DNA from: Streptomyces sp. NBC_00102
GTDB taxonomy: Bacteria; Actinomycetota; Actinomycetes; Streptomycetales; Streptomycetaceae
Assembly: GCF_026343115.1 (NCBI RefSeq)
Contig: NZ_JAPEMC010000001.1
Coordinates: 1,054,001 to 1,118,000, forward strand
Reading direction: 5' to 3'
DNA: 64,000 bases
Positions 14,763 to 23,771 of this stretch are shown here, piece by piece; positions within the stretch are counted from its first letter, which is position 1; each line of letters begins with the position of its first letter. Made by a program: the position numbers and the translations under genes. The notes below the pieces were generated by a model. That model worked only from the letters and a program-made list of their open reading frames with translations. It had not been told where the DNA came from and searched no databases.

Positions 14763-15470
14763 TCAGCCCGGCACCTTCTTTCGCCAGGCGGTCATGTTCA
14801 GCTCGTCCATGAGCCGGAGGTCGTGGCCCACCAAGGGGTAGTTGAGCGCTCCGGAGTCCGGGGCGGCCGCGAGGTCCAGCGAGTCGCTCTCGATGAGGTC
14901 GCCGCCCTCCTTGGTCGAGACCCAGGCGAGGACGGACTTCATGGTCCCGCCGGGTCTCAGCGACACCGACTCGGGGCCGAGGTCGGCGCCGAACATCGAG
15001 CGGCCCGGGTTGACCGGGACCGGCAGCCGGTCGCCGTTCTCGTCCAGGACCCGGACCGAGGGGTAGCCGTCGACCTGGTAGGGCTCGGTACCGCAGTTGA
15101 CGAGGGTCAGCACGACGGCCCGGGCGAACATGGCCGTCTCGACCGGCCCCATGTCCACCCGGACGCCGGAAGCGGGGCAGTCGCCGGCCGGCGCCGCCGT
15201 CGGGGCGGGCGCGGACTGCGCCGCCACCGTCGGGGTGGGCGCGGACTGCGCGACGTCGCCGTGGACGGGCACGGAGGGGTCGAGGGTGTCCGCCGCGACG
15301 GGCCCGCCCGAGGACACCGGCGCGCGGGTGGCGGGCGGCGCCGTCGCGGGCTCCCCCTCCCCCGCCGGCACGAAGGCCCCCGCGCAGCCGGTCAGGACCA
15401 GCGCCCCCACCCCGAGCAGTGCCGCGGCCCCGCTCCCCCGCCGTATCCGTTCACCCGCACGTGTGCGCAT
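14763..15470 (-). CDS. Secreted lipoprotein with DUF4232 domain
   Basis: 235-residue lipoprotein. A basic start (MRTRAGERIRRG) and hydrophobic core lead to the lipobox VLTGC, so Cys29 or a near neighbour would be lipidated. A Pro/Ala/Thr linker with imperfect repeats (QSAPTPTVA, QSAPAPTAA) spans about residues 40-95. The C-terminal 140 residues are a DUF4232-like beta domain found in many Streptomyces lipoproteins, with a conserved cysteine pair (GDCPASG and VNCGTEPYQVDGYPSV). Function is unknown; surface exposure is inferred. The start ATG (15468-15470) is preceded by AGGGGAG. The upstream region carries a short tandem repeat. Confidence 0.85.
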   Translation of the reverse strand: MRTRAGERIRRGSGAAALLGVGALVLTGCAGAFVPAGEGEPATAPPATRAPVSSGGPVAADTLDPSVPVHGDVAQSAPTPTVAAQSAPAPTAAPAGDCPASGVRVDMGPVETAMFARAVVLTLVNCGTEPYQVDGYPSVRVLDENGDRLPVPVNPGRSMFGADLGPESVSLRPGGTMKSVLAWVSTKEGGDLIESDSLDLAAAPDSGALNYPLVGHDLRLMDELNMTAWRKKVPG

Positions 15471-15503
15471 CCGCTCCCCTTGACGCCCTGCCGCGACGTG
15501 ACA

Positions 15504-15552
15504 CTCCGGCGCTCCGGCCACTCCGGCCACTCCGGCCACTCCGGCCACTCCG
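15504..15552 (+). repeat. 9-bp tandem repeat CTCCGGCCA
   Basis: Four perfect copies of CTCCGGCCA at 15512-15547 are flanked by a degenerate copy (15504-15511) and a partial copy (15548-15552). The array lies 34 bases upstream of the lipoprotein start, in its likely promoter or leader, and before the DapA-like gene on the other strand. Confidence 0.85.
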
Positions 15553-15713
15553 ACGCGATCCTTCCGGATCAGGTGAGACGCCGGTGCGCCCCGGACGGTT
15601 CGGCCGGTGGACGACACCTCGCACCCGGCTTCCGCCATCGTTCAGCTCCGCTACATCCTCGGGGCAAGCAGAACTTGCTGGACCGGGTGGGCGGACCTGC
15701 CGAGACTGCCTCC

Positions 15714-16625
15714 ATGACGACGGACACGACGTTGGACTCGACGACGGACCTCGCTCGCCCCCGCCCCTTCGGCCGCGCGCTCTGCGCGATGGTCACCCCG
15801 TTCAACGCTTCCGGCGCCCTCGATCCGGACGCCGCCGGCGCGCACGCCGTCACTCTGGTGCGCGAGGGCTGCGACGGCCTCGTCCTCAGCGGCACCACCG
15901 GGGAGTCGCCGACCACCTCGGACGCCGAGAAGGCGGCGCTGGTACGGGCCGTACGGGAAGCGGTGGGGGACGGGGTGCCCGTCCTGGCGGGCGTGGGCAG
16001 CGCCGACACCCGGCACACCGTGGAGCTGGCACGCGAGGCCGAGAAGGCGGGGGCGGACGGGCTGCTGGTGGTGACTCCGTACTACAGCCGCCCCCCGCAG
16101 GAGGCCGTGGAGGCGCACTTCCTGCGCGTCGCGGAGGCGACCGGGCTGCCGCTGATGCTGTACGACATCCCCGGGCGTACCGGCACCCGGATCGAGCCGG
16201 AGACCCTGCTGAGGCTCGCGGAGCACCCCCGCGTCGTGGCCGTGAAGGACTGCGCGTACGACATGCTCGGCACGACCAGGGTGCTCTCCCGCACGGGGCT
16301 CGCGTACTACTCCGGCTGCGAGGAGCTCAACCTGCCCCTGTACGCGGTCGGCGGGGCCGGGTACGTGAGCACGGTGGCCAACGTCGCGCCCCGCCACGTG
16401 CGCGCGCCGCTCGACGCCTTCGACGCCGGCCGCACCGGGGAGGCCGCCCGGCTCAACGCCCGCAACGCCCGGCTGACCGGGCTGATGATGGCGTCCGGGC
16501 TGCCCGGAACGGTCACGGCCAAGGCACTGCTGGACCTCGGCCCGGTCCGTGAACCGCTTTGCCCCGCGGGCCGCGAGGCGGCCGAGGAGCTGCGAAGGGC
16601 ACATGAGGAGCTTCTCGCCGGGTGA
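15714..16625 (+). CDS. dapA: Dihydrodipicolinate synthase (DapA) paralogue
   Basis: 303-residue class I TIM-barrel enzyme condensing pyruvate with aspartate semialdehyde in lysine/diaminopimelate synthesis. True DapA landmarks are intact: SGTTGESPTTS, the YYSRPPQE loop, LYDIPGRTG with the catalytic tyrosine and the substrate-binding arginine loop, and the Schiff-base lysine in VAVKDC. The late GAGYVSTVANVAP segment is also typical. The start ATG at 15714 has no strong ribosome-binding site. It stands alone rather than with dapB, and Streptomyces genomes usually have more than one dapA-like gene, so whether this is the main lysine enzyme or a specialised copy is open. dapD lies 4 kb away on the other strand. 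Confidence 0.82.
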   Translation: MTTDTTLDSTTDLARPRPFGRALCAMVTPFNASGALDPDAAGAHAVTLVREGCDGLVLSGTTGESPTTSDAEKAALVRAVREAVGDGVPVLAGVGSADTRHTVELAREAEKAGADGLLVVTPYYSRPPQEAVEAHFLRVAEATGLPLMLYDIPGRTGTRIEPETLLRLAEHPRVVAVKDCAYDMLGTTRVLSRTGLAYYSGCEELNLPLYAVGGAGYVSTVANVAPRHVRAPLDAFDAGRTGEAARLNARNARLTGLMMASGLPGTVTAKALLDLGPVREPLCPAGREAAEELRRAHEELLAG

Positions 16626-16842
16626 CCCGGCGAGCCGGCGAGCACATGCGGGACGCACGCCCGCGCGCGCCCGCACATTCCACTCTTCCCTGCACGAACT
16701 CCCCGCCCCCGCACTCCTCTTGACAGTTTCTTGGCGAATGCATGCCCCTTACATGAAGGGTTCCTCGCAAGAGTGACGGACTACATGTGCACAGCATCCA
16801 GCACATGCTCCGCACGCGAACACCCATATCGCAGGGGGTTAC

Positions 16843-18786
16843 ATGAGAATCAGCCGCGCCAGAAGCCGCGCCGGACTGAGCATGGCAGCAACTCTGCCGC
16901 TGCTCGCCGGCGCACTCGCCCTGGGCATACCGTCCGCCAGCGCGGACTCCGCCCCGGGTGGGCGCGACGCGCTCCAGGGCACCAAGCCGGCCTGGGCGAC
17001 CGCCCAGGCGGACCAGGGTGCCACGGCCGACAGCGGCAAGGTGAGCGTCCGGGTCCACCTCGCCGGGCGGGACGCGGCCGGGCTGGCCGCCTACGCCGCA
17101 GCCGTGTCCGACCCGCAGTCCTCCTCGTACGGGAAGTACCTGAGCGCCGAGCAGGCGCAGGCCCGGTTCGGAGCGACCCAGCAGCAGATCGACGAGGTCA
17201 GCCACTGGCTGACGTCGAACGGCTTGACCGTCACCGGCGCGAACCAGCACTACGTCTCCGCCACCGGTGACGTCGCCGCGGCCGAGAAGACGTTCAGCAC
17301 GCAGCTGCACAACTACCGCAAGGGCAGCCGGACCTACCGTGCCCCGTCCGCGACGGCCTCCGTGCCCGCCGGGCTGGGCAGGGCGGTGCTGGCGGTGTCC
17401 GGTCTGGACAACGCGCCGCACAAGTCGAGCCAGGACGAGGTGCTGCCGCCGCCGGACGCGGTCTTCCGCAACGCGGGCCCCTTCTCCACGTACTACGGCT
17501 CGAACACCGCCTCGTCGCTGCCGAGCGCGTACGGGTCGAAGGTGCCGTACGCGGTCAAGGGCTACACCGGCAAGCAGCTGCGCTCCGCGTACGGTGCGGG
17601 CAGCTTCTCCGGCAAGGGCGTGACCGTCGCCATCACCGACGCGTACGCCTCGCCGACCATCGCGAAGGACGCCGCCGAGTACGCCAAGCGCAACGGCGAC
17701 GCCCCGTACGCGAAGGGCCAGCTCCGCCAGGTGCTGCCGGCCGACTACACGGCGACCGAGGAGTGCGGGGCGTCCGGCTGGTACGGCGAGGAGACCCTCG
17801 ACGTCGAGGCCGTGCACGCCGTCGCGCCCGCCGCGGACATCGTGTACGTGGGTGGCGCCTCCTGCTACGACGCCGACCTGCTGGACTCGCTCAACAAGGT
17901 CGTCGACCACCGGCTCGCCGACATCGTCTCCAACTCCTGGGGCGACGTCGAGGCCAACGAGACCCCGGACGTCGCGGCCGCGTACGACCAGGTGTTCAAG
18001 CTGGGTGCGGTCGAGGGCATCGGCTTCTACTTCTCCTCCGGCGACGCGGGCGACAACGTCGCGTCCACCGGCACCAAGCAGGTCGACGTCCCGTCCAACT
18101 CCGCGTGGGTGACGTCGGTCGGCGGCACCTCGCTGGCCGTCGGCAAGGGTGACGCGTACCAGTGGGAGACCGGCTGGGGCACGCTGAAGGCCGGCCTGGC
18201 CGACGACGGGAAGAGCTGGACCGACTTCCCCGGCGCCTACACCTCCGGCGCCGGCGGCGGCACCAGCTCGACGGTGAAGCAGCCGTCCTACCAGCGCGGT
18301 GTCGTGCCCGACGCGCTCGCGCAGGCGAACGGCAAGACCCGGATGCGTACCGAACCGGACATCGCGGCGGTCGCCGACCCGAACACCGGCTTCCTGGTCG
18401 GCCAGACCCAGACGCTGCCCGACGGCTCGCTCGGCTACGACGAGTACCGCATCGGCGGCACGTCCCTGGCGGCCCCGGTCATCGCCGGTGTCCAGGCCCT
18501 CGCGCAGCAGGCCCAGCACGGCCGGCCGATCGGCTTCGCCAACCCGGGGATCTACGCCCGGTACTCCTCGAAGGCGTACCACGACGTCACCGACCACCCG
18601 CTGGGCGCGGGCCGCGACCTCGCGGTGGCCCGGGTCGACTTCGCCAACAGCGCCGACGCGTCGGACGGTCTGCTGACGTCGCTGCGGAGCCTCGGCAAGG
18701 ACGCCTCCCTCAAGGCGGTCAAGGGGTACGACGACGTGACGGGCGTCGGCACGCCGGCCGCCGGATACGTCAACTCCTACCGCTGA
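16843..18786 (+). CDS. Secreted S53-family serine-carboxyl peptidase (sedolisin/kumamolisin type)
   Basis: 647-residue exported acid protease precursor. A Sec signal (basic start, hydrophobic core, ASADSA cleavage region) is followed by an activation prodomain to about residue 195 (SSYGKYLSAEQAQARFG is the usual prodomain motif). The catalytic domain keeps the S53 set: Glu and Asp in GEETLDVEAVHAVAP (about 316 and 320), the oxyanion Asp in FSSGDAGDN (about 400), and the nucleophile in GGTSLAAP (about 540), where the usual SGTS is GGTS. The final YDDVTGVGTP segment is the calcium site. The start ATG is at 16843 with GGGGG upstream. A strong terminator follows. Confidence 0.92.
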   Translation: MRISRARSRAGLSMAATLPLLAGALALGIPSASADSAPGGRDALQGTKPAWATAQADQGATADSGKVSVRVHLAGRDAAGLAAYAAAVSDPQSSSYGKYLSAEQAQARFGATQQQIDEVSHWLTSNGLTVTGANQHYVSATGDVAAAEKTFSTQLHNYRKGSRTYRAPSATASVPAGLGRAVLAVSGLDNAPHKSSQDEVLPPPDAVFRNAGPFSTYYGSNTASSLPSAYGSKVPYAVKGYTGKQLRSAYGAGSFSGKGVTVAITDAYASPTIAKDAAEYAKRNGDAPYAKGQLRQVLPADYTATEECGASGWYGEETLDVEAVHAVAPAADIVYVGGASCYDADLLDSLNKVVDHRLADIVSNSWGDVEANETPDVAAAYDQVFKLGAVEGIGFYFSSGDAGDNVASTGTKQVDVPSNSAWVTSVGGTSLAVGKGDAYQWETGWGTLKAGLADDGKSWTDFPGAYTSGAGGGTSSTVKQPSYQRGVVPDALAQANGKTRMRTEPDIAAVADPNTGFLVGQTQTLPDGSLGYDEYRIGGTSLAAPVIAGVQALAQQAQHGRPIGFANPGIYARYSSKAYHDVTDHPLGAGRDLAVARVDFANSADASDGLLTSLRSLGKDASLKAVKGYDDVTGVGTPAAGYVNSYR

Positions 18787-18812
18787 CGCCGGAGCACAGG
18801 ACCGGCACCTGC

Positions 18813-18844
18813 GACTGCCCCGGGGCCCCGGCCCCGGGGCAGTC
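18813..18844 (+). terminator. Terminator after the sedolisin gene
   Basis: Fifteen-base arms starting GACTGCCCCGGGGCC pair perfectly around a 2-base centre, 27 bases after the stop codon. Confidence 0.8.
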
Positions 18845-19003
18845 CCGTGCCCGCAGCGGCCGGGCCGCTTCTCCTCCGATCGGCGGGCAGGGACCGACGT
18901 CGCCCAGCCGCCCCGGCTTGGCCGGGCGGACGACGCCACCATCCTCATGATCGAGTGGCGGCAGCACCAGCGTTCGTGAGGGGCGGCCGCACGCCGGACC
19001 CGG

Positions 19004-20188
19004 TCAGGGGTTCAGCAGCGTTTTGATCATGCCGTCCGCCTTCTGCTGGAAGGCGCTGTACGCCTGAGGCCCCTGTTCCAGCGGCAGGTGGTGCGTCGCG
19101 AAGGTGTCGACGCCCAGTGGGTCCGCCTCGGTGAGCAGCGGCAGGATGTCGTCGACCCACCGCCACACGTTCGCCTGGCCCATCCGGAGCTGGATCTGCT
19201 TGTCGAACATCTTCAGCAGCGGCAGCGGGTCGACGGCGCCTCCGTAGACGCCGGAGAGCGAGACCGTGCCGCCCCGCCGCACCACGTCGACGGCGGCGTA
19301 CACCGCCGACAGCCGGTCGATGCCCGCCGTCTCCATCAGGCGTTCGGCCACGGCGTCCGGGAGCAGCCCGACCGCCCAGTGGGCCGCCTTGGCCGTCGGG
19401 GCGCCGTGCGCCTCCATGCCGACGGCGTCGATGACGGAGTCCGTACCGCGCCCCTGGGTGAGCTCGCGGATCGCGTCGCCGGGGCCGTTGGCGTACCGGC
19501 GCAGGTCCAGGCAGGTGGCGCCGTACGTACTCGCCCGGGCGAGGCGTTCGGGCACCAGGTCCACGCCGACGACGAGCCCGGCGCCCCGGTGGCGCGCGAT
19601 GCGGGCCGCCATGGCGCCGATCGGGCCGAGGCCCAGGACGGTGACCGTGCCGCCGGGCGGAATCGCCGCGTACTCGACCGCCTGCCAGGCGGTGGGCAGT
19701 ACGTCGGAGAGGTAGACGAACCGGTCGTCCGGTGGCCCGGCCGGCACTTTGACGGGCAGGCTGTTCCCGAACGGAACGCGGAGGAACTGGGCTTGGCCGC
19801 CGGGGACTTGGCCGTACAGCTTGGTGTATCCGAAGAGTGCCGCTCCCATGCCCCGGGAGCGCACCTGGGTGGTCTCGCACTGGGAGTGCAGGCCCTGCCG
19901 GCACATGAAGCATTGGCCGCAGCAGATGTTGAACGGGATGACCACCCGGTCGCCCTTCGCCACCGAGGTGACCTCGGGGCCGGTCTCCTCCACGATCCCC
20001 ATCGGTTCGTGGCCGAGGATGTCGCCCGGGTCGAGATAGGGGCCGAGGACCTCGTAGAGGTGGAGGTCGGAGCCGCATATGCCCGTCGAGGTGACGCGCA
20101 CGATCACGTCGTCCGGCTTCTCGATCGGAGGATCGGGAACCGTCTCCACCCTGACGTCCCGCTTTCCGTGGTAGGTGAGCGCCCGCAC
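19004..20188 (-). CDS. Zinc-dependent alcohol dehydrogenase (formaldehyde dehydrogenase-like MDR)
   Basis: 394-residue medium-chain dehydrogenase. The catalytic zinc ligands are visible in GICGSDLH and GHEPMG; the structural zinc loop has four cysteines (CCGQCFMCRQGLHSQC); the NAD-binding motif is GLGPIGAMA. The long insertion after the Rossmann fold (about residues 255-300) and overall length match the glutathione-independent formaldehyde dehydrogenase-like branch, which in Streptomyces has unassigned aldehyde/alcohol substrates. The start is the GTG at 20186-20188 with AAAGGGGA upstream, and MRALTYHGKRDVRVETVPDP is the usual N-terminus; a longer upstream frame is not needed. It is a single-gene unit. 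Confidence 0.88.
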   Translation of the reverse strand: MRALTYHGKRDVRVETVPDPPIEKPDDVIVRVTSTGICGSDLHLYEVLGPYLDPGDILGHEPMGIVEETGPEVTSVAKGDRVVIPFNICCGQCFMCRQGLHSQCETTQVRSRGMGAALFGYTKLYGQVPGGQAQFLRVPFGNSLPVKVPAGPPDDRFVYLSDVLPTAWQAVEYAAIPPGGTVTVLGLGPIGAMAARIARHRGAGLVVGVDLVPERLARASTYGATCLDLRRYANGPGDAIRELTQGRGTDSVIDAVGMEAHGAPTAKAAHWAVGLLPDAVAERLMETAGIDRLSAVYAAVDVVRRGGTVSLSGVYGGAVDPLPLLKMFDKQIQLRMGQANVWRWVDDILPLLTEADPLGVDTFATHHLPLEQGPQAYSAFQQKADGMIKTLLNP

Positions 20189-20289
20189 GGTGGTTCCCCT
20201 TTCGAGCGGTCGGACAGGTGACCCCTTCCACTCTCCGCGCTCCGCGCTCCCCTGTCGCGTCGGCCCGGTGGCCCGCGCACCCCTGGACG

Positions 20290-20324
20290 CGGAACGGCCC
20301 CCGGAGAAGACGGGGGCCGTTCCG
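20290..20324 (-). terminator. Terminator after dapD
   Basis: Fourteen-bp perfect stem (CGGAACGGCCCCCG and its complement) with a 7-base loop, 31 bases beyond the dapD stop. Confidence 0.85.
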
Positions 20325-20354
20325 TGCGCCCGGTCGGGCACGTGCGCGACGTGT

Positions 20355-21353
20355 TCAGTTGTGCGCGTGCAGGATGTCGTTCAGTCCGTCCCAGACCGCG
20401 TTGTTCGGGCGGGCCTCGACGGCGCCCGTGACGGAGTTGCGGCGGAAGAGGATATTCGAGGCGCCCGAGAGGTCGCGGGCCTTGACGACCTGGCCGTCGG
20501 GCATCGTGACGCGGGTACCGGCGGTGACGTACAGACCCGCTTCGACGACGCACTCGTCGCCGAGCGCGATGCCGATGCCCGCCTCCGCACCGATGAGGCA
20601 GCGCTCACCGATCACGATGCGCTCCTTGCCGCCGCCGGAGAGGGTGCCCATGGTGGAGGCGCCGCCGCCGATGTCCGAGCCGTCGCCGATGACGACGCCC
20701 GCGGAGATGCGGCCCTCGACCATCGACGTGCCGAGCGTGCCGGCGTTGAAGTTGACGAAGCCCTCGTGCATGACGGTCGTACCGGAGGCCAGGTGCGCGC
20801 CGAGGCGGACCCGGTCGGCGTCGGCGATGCGGACACCCTTGGGCGCGACGTAGTCCGTCATCCTCGGGAACTTGTCGACCGAGGTGACCTGGAGGTGCAG
20901 GCCCTCCGCGCGGGCGTTCAGCCGCACCTTGTCCAGGTCGTCCACGGCGACCGGACCGAGCGAGGTCCAGGCGACGTTGGCGAGGAGACCGAAAACGCCG
21001 TCCAGGTTCTGGCCGTGCGGCTGGACGAGCCGGTGCGAGAGGAGGTGCAGGCGCAGGTAGGCGTCGTGCGCGTCCAGCGGCTTGTCGTCCAGCGAGGAGA
21101 TGACCGTGCGGACGGCGACGACCTCGACTCCGCGACGGGCGTCCACGCCGACGGCCTTCGCGGCGCCTTCGCCGAGGAGGTTCACGGCCTCGTCGGCGGT
21201 GAGCCGCTGAGTGCCGGCCGGGCCGGGCTCGGCGGCCAGCTCGGGGGCGGGGTACCACGTGTCGAGGACGGTGCCGTTCCCGGCGATGGTGGCGAGGCCG
21301 GCGGCGACGGCGCCGGTGGTGCGGGACGAGCCCTGGGAAGTCGTGTCGGTCAT
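20355..21353 (-). CDS. dapD: Tetrahydrodipicolinate N-succinyltransferase (actinobacterial type)
   Basis: 332-residue left-handed beta-helix acyltransferase of the succinylase branch of lysine/diaminopimelate synthesis. The N-terminal domain is followed by hexapeptide-type turns ([58 protein letters not shown]). The Glu of the MVEGR turn is the catalytic-acid region known for actinobacterial DapD. The C-terminal capping segment ends [10 protein letters not shown]. The start ATG at 21351-21353 begins [13 protein letters not shown]. It is transcribed alone and ends at a strong hairpin. Its presence near a dapA-like gene is consistent with cell-wall diaminopimelate supply, but the two are not in one operon. 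Confidence 0.93.
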   Translation of the reverse strand: MTDTTSQGSSRTTGAVAAGLATIAGNGTVLDTWYPAPELAAEPGPAGTQRLTADEAVNLLGEGAAKAVGVDARRGVEVVAVRTVISSLDDKPLDAHDAYLRLHLLSHRLVQPHGQNLDGVFGLLANVAWTSLGPVAVDDLDKVRLNARAEGLHLQVTSVDKFPRMTDYVAPKGVRIADADRVRLGAHLASGTTVMHEGFVNFNAGTLGTSMVEGRISAGVVIGDGSDIGGGASTMGTLSGGGKERIVIGERCLIGAEAGIGIALGDECVVEAGLYVTAGTRVTMPDGQVVKARDLSGASNILFRRNSVTGAVEARPNNAVWDGLNDILHAHN

Positions 21354-21452
21354 GACCGAAACCTAACCGTCCGGGTCCCGCCCGGGCCAACCGGTCTCAG
21401 GGACCGGCCGGTCGCGCCCCGGCCCCGCCCCCCGCTTCACGCCCCACTCGTA

Positions 21453-21482
21453 CACCCCGCTTTTACGCACCCCGCTTTTACG
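21453..21482 (+). repeat. 15-bp direct tandem repeat
   Basis: CACCCCGCTTTTACG occurs twice head to tail (21453-21467 and 21468-21482) in the 220-base promoter region between dapD and the membrane-protein gene. The T-tracts are 15 bases apart, close to one and a half helical turns. It may be a regulator site or simple duplication. Confidence 0.8.
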
Positions 21483-21573
21483 CACCGCGCGCAGACCGGC
21501 AGCAGGTGCGGGGACTACGGTGTGCCGCATCGGCCTCACCGGCCGATCGGTCCGACAACTTCATGGAGAGACA

Positions 21574-22812
21574 GTGACGCAGGACGCGGGGTGGGGCGGC
21601 GGGGCGCCGGGGGGCGCGCCGTACGGCGGGGGAGCTCACCAGGGCTGGGGCGGCCGGCGGATGCCACCGCCACCGGAGCCCGGGGTGATACCGCTGGCGC
21701 CTCTACGCATATCGGACATCTTCAATGGCACCTTCTCCGCGATGGGCCGCTACTGGAAGCCGCTGTTCGGCTTCGCCGCCACGGTCTACGCGGCGGCGGC
21801 CGCCACGCTGGTGGCCGCCCTCCTCGTCGCCTTCTCGGCCGTCCACGACAACCTGGACCGCATCAGGAGCCACTCCTCGGACGCGGACGTGGACTGGGAC
21901 GACATCTCCTCGGTTCTGGTGGCGCTCGGACTCGCGGCGCTGATCGGGATGGTGGTGGCCGTCGTGGCCTACGCCCTGGTGCAGGCGGCGGTTCCCACGG
22001 TGCTCCAAGGAGCCGTGCTGGGGCGCCCGGTGACCTTCCGCTCGGTCCGGCGGACGGCCTGGTCCAGGCTTCCCGCCATGCTGGGCACCATCCTCCTGAA
22101 CGGGCTGATCGCGGTGATTCCCGTCGCCCTGATCCTGCTCGCCGAAGGGGCCACGGTCGCACTCGCGCTCACGGGCGAGGACCCGGGCAGCGCCGCCGCG
22201 TGGCTGGGGGTCTCCGTCCTGTTGCTGCTCCCGACCGGACCGCTGGCGGTCTGGCTCTGGGTGAAGTTCTCGCTGGCCCCGACGGCGGTGGTGCTGGAAG
22301 GACAGGGACCGATCGCCGCCATGCGCCGCTCGTCCACTCTCGTCCGCGGCAGCTGGTGGCGGATCTTCGGCATGTCGCTGCTGGGCTTCGCGATGGCCGG
22401 TGCGGCCTCGTACGTCGTCCAGATACCGTTCTCGTTCGCCGGGGTGTTCTCCTCGGCGATGACCACCGGGGACCTCGGCGACGACCCGAGCGTCTCCGCC
22501 GTCCTGGTCGCCCTGGGTGGCGCCGCCGCGATCATGATGGCCGGTCAGCTGGTCGGCCAGATCTTCGTGGGCACCTTCCCGCCGCTGCTGCTGGGGATGC
22601 TCTACGTGGACCGCCGCATCCGTACGGAGAATCTGGCCCAGGACCTCGCCGCCGCGGCAGGCCTGCCCATGCCCCCCGCCTACGCTCCCCCGCCGTACGG
22701 ATACCAGCCGCCTCCCCCGCCGTACGGCTACCAGGCGCCGCCTCCCCCGTACGGCTACCCCGGCCCGCAACCCGGTCCCGGTCCCGATCAGGACGGTGAC
22801 TCCGCGCCCTGA
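21574..22812 (+). CDS. Polytopic membrane protein, glycerophosphodiester-phosphodiesterase membrane-domain-like
   Basis: 412-residue integral membrane protein. A Gly/Pro-rich soluble start (WGGGAPGGAPYGGG) is followed by LRISDIFNGTFSAMGRYWKPLFG, written in parts LRISDIFNGTF and GRYWKPLFG, the hallmark start of this Streptomyces membrane family. About six transmembrane segments follow, and a cytoplasmic tail has three PPPYGYQ-type repeats. It contains a re-entrant loop (LVRGSWWRIFG) seen in GDPD membrane domains. Enzyme activity is not expected because the catalytic phosphodiesterase domain is absent; role unknown. The start is a GTG at 21574 with GGAGAG 5 bases upstream; an upstream in-frame start lacks a site. 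Confidence 0.82.
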   Translation: MTQDAGWGGGAPGGAPYGGGAHQGWGGRRMPPPPEPGVIPLAPLRISDIFNGTFSAMGRYWKPLFGFAATVYAAAAATLVAALLVAFSAVHDNLDRIRSHSSDADVDWDDISSVLVALGLAALIGMVVAVVAYALVQAAVPTVLQGAVLGRPVTFRSVRRTAWSRLPAMLGTILLNGLIAVIPVALILLAEGATVALALTGEDPGSAAAWLGVSVLLLLPTGPLAVWLWVKFSLAPTAVVLEGQGPIAAMRRSSTLVRGSWWRIFGMSLLGFAMAGAASYVVQIPFSFAGVFSSAMTTGDLGDDPSVSAVLVALGGAAAIMMAGQLVGQIFVGTFPPLLLGMLYVDRRIRTENLAQDLAAAAGLPMPPAYAPPPYGYQPPPPPYGYQAPPPPYGYPGPQPGPGPDQDGDSAP

Positions 22813-22998
22813 CCCCCCGCCCGGCGGCTCCCGGGGCCCGGCTGCACCGGGACCGTACAGCCTCAGGCAGGAAACCGCAGATGCCAGGCAACACGGCCGG
22901 ATCGCACCGCATCAGCCGGGCAAGATCCCCGATGGGGCAGGCATCCGCGTTTGCGTGGCACCACCTTCCGGGTACCGTCATCCGGGAGGTGGTAGCCC

Positions 22999-23532
22999 GT
23001 GAGTCAGCCCCTGACCGAACAGCCCACCCGTCCTGCGGAGTTCGCGCTGACCGGCGACCTCGGCGTGCCGGCCCGGCTGACCGTGCGGGACCTTCTCGCC
23101 TGGCCGCAGCACCGCACACGGGTCAGCTTCGAGTGCGCGACCAGCGGCGTGCGGCACCACGGCTTCGAGGGCCCGCTGCTCCACGACGTACTGCGCGACG
23201 CCCGCCCCGGTTTCGACCCGGTGCGCCGGAAGGACCGGCTGCGCTTCCTGATCGCCGTGACGGGCGCGGACGGCCACCGCACGCTGCTGACCTGGGCCGA
23301 GATCGACCCGGACTTCGCCGGCGCGCCGGTGCTGCCGGCAGTGGGCATCGACGGCGCTCCCCTGCACCGCACCGGCCCGCAACTGGTCCTGCCGCAGGAC
23401 CGCTGCGGCGGGCGCCACGTCAGCGGCATCCGCTCGATCCGCGTGGACGGCCACTACACCGCCCGCGAAGGCGTTGGACAATCGATCGCTTGCGGTCTGT
23501 CGCTGCCGGGTAATAACGATCTTCGCGCGTGA
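22999..23532 (+). CDS. Small molybdopterin oxidoreductase-fold protein, C-terminus probably altered
   Basis: 177-residue cytoplasmic protein of the sulfite-oxidase molybdopterin-binding fold. The Mo-ligand cysteine motif is VSFECATSGVRHHGFEG and the late DRCGGRHVSGIRSIRVDGHY segment is typical. Related stand-alone domains normally end shortly after this VDGHY strand. Here the last 20 residues (from about base 23475) are unlike the family, and codon use changes at the same place, so I suspect a foreign sequence has joined the 3' end. The start GTG at 22999 has GGAGGTGG upstream. No cofactor-binding membrane partner is beside it, so the substrate is unknown. Confidence 0.72.
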   Translation: MSQPLTEQPTRPAEFALTGDLGVPARLTVRDLLAWPQHRTRVSFECATSGVRHHGFEGPLLHDVLRDARPGFDPVRRKDRLRFLIAVTGADGHRTLLTWAEIDPDFAGAPVLPAVGIDGAPLHRTGPQLVLPQDRCGGRHVSGIRSIRVDGHYTAREGVGQSIACGLSLPGNNDLRA

Positions 23533-23771
23533 GGCTCAGCGAAGATCATCCGCATCCGCGTCCGTCCCTGTGAGCATTTCCGCGAGCGTTGTCGACGGAC
23601 GCCTCGCACGTCGGGGGCCCAAACCTACCCCGCAGCCTTCGCCTGTCCTGCGTCTCTGCGCCGGAGTTCAGCATCAAGCGACGGCCGCCGCGCTGTCGCG
23701 CAGATCCGATTTTGCGATCAAGTTCAAGGGAGCGTTCGAGCGGTCGAGTCCGCGACCTGGGTGTGGAAGCG
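23475..23771. other. Non-coding stretch with decayed-element look
   Basis: Roughly 300 bases of lower G+C with no plausible gene. It includes a hairpin GATCTTCGC-N12-GCGAAGATC (23518-23526 / 23539-23547) at the end of the preceding gene and several stops in all frames. The abrupt change in composition and the replaced C-terminus of the upstream gene suggest an old insertion or the remnant of a mobile element; no transposase fragment is readable. Confidence 0.4.
23518..23547 (+). terminator. Hairpin at the end of the molybdopterin-fold gene
   Basis: Nine-bp perfect stem (23518-23526 with 23539-23547) around a 12-base loop that contains the stop codon. Confidence 0.4.

Noticed and set aside
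16720..16750. TTGACA as promoter of the sedolisin gene
   Set aside because: A perfect -35 hexamer at 16720-16725, but no -10-like sequence stands 16-19 bases downstream.
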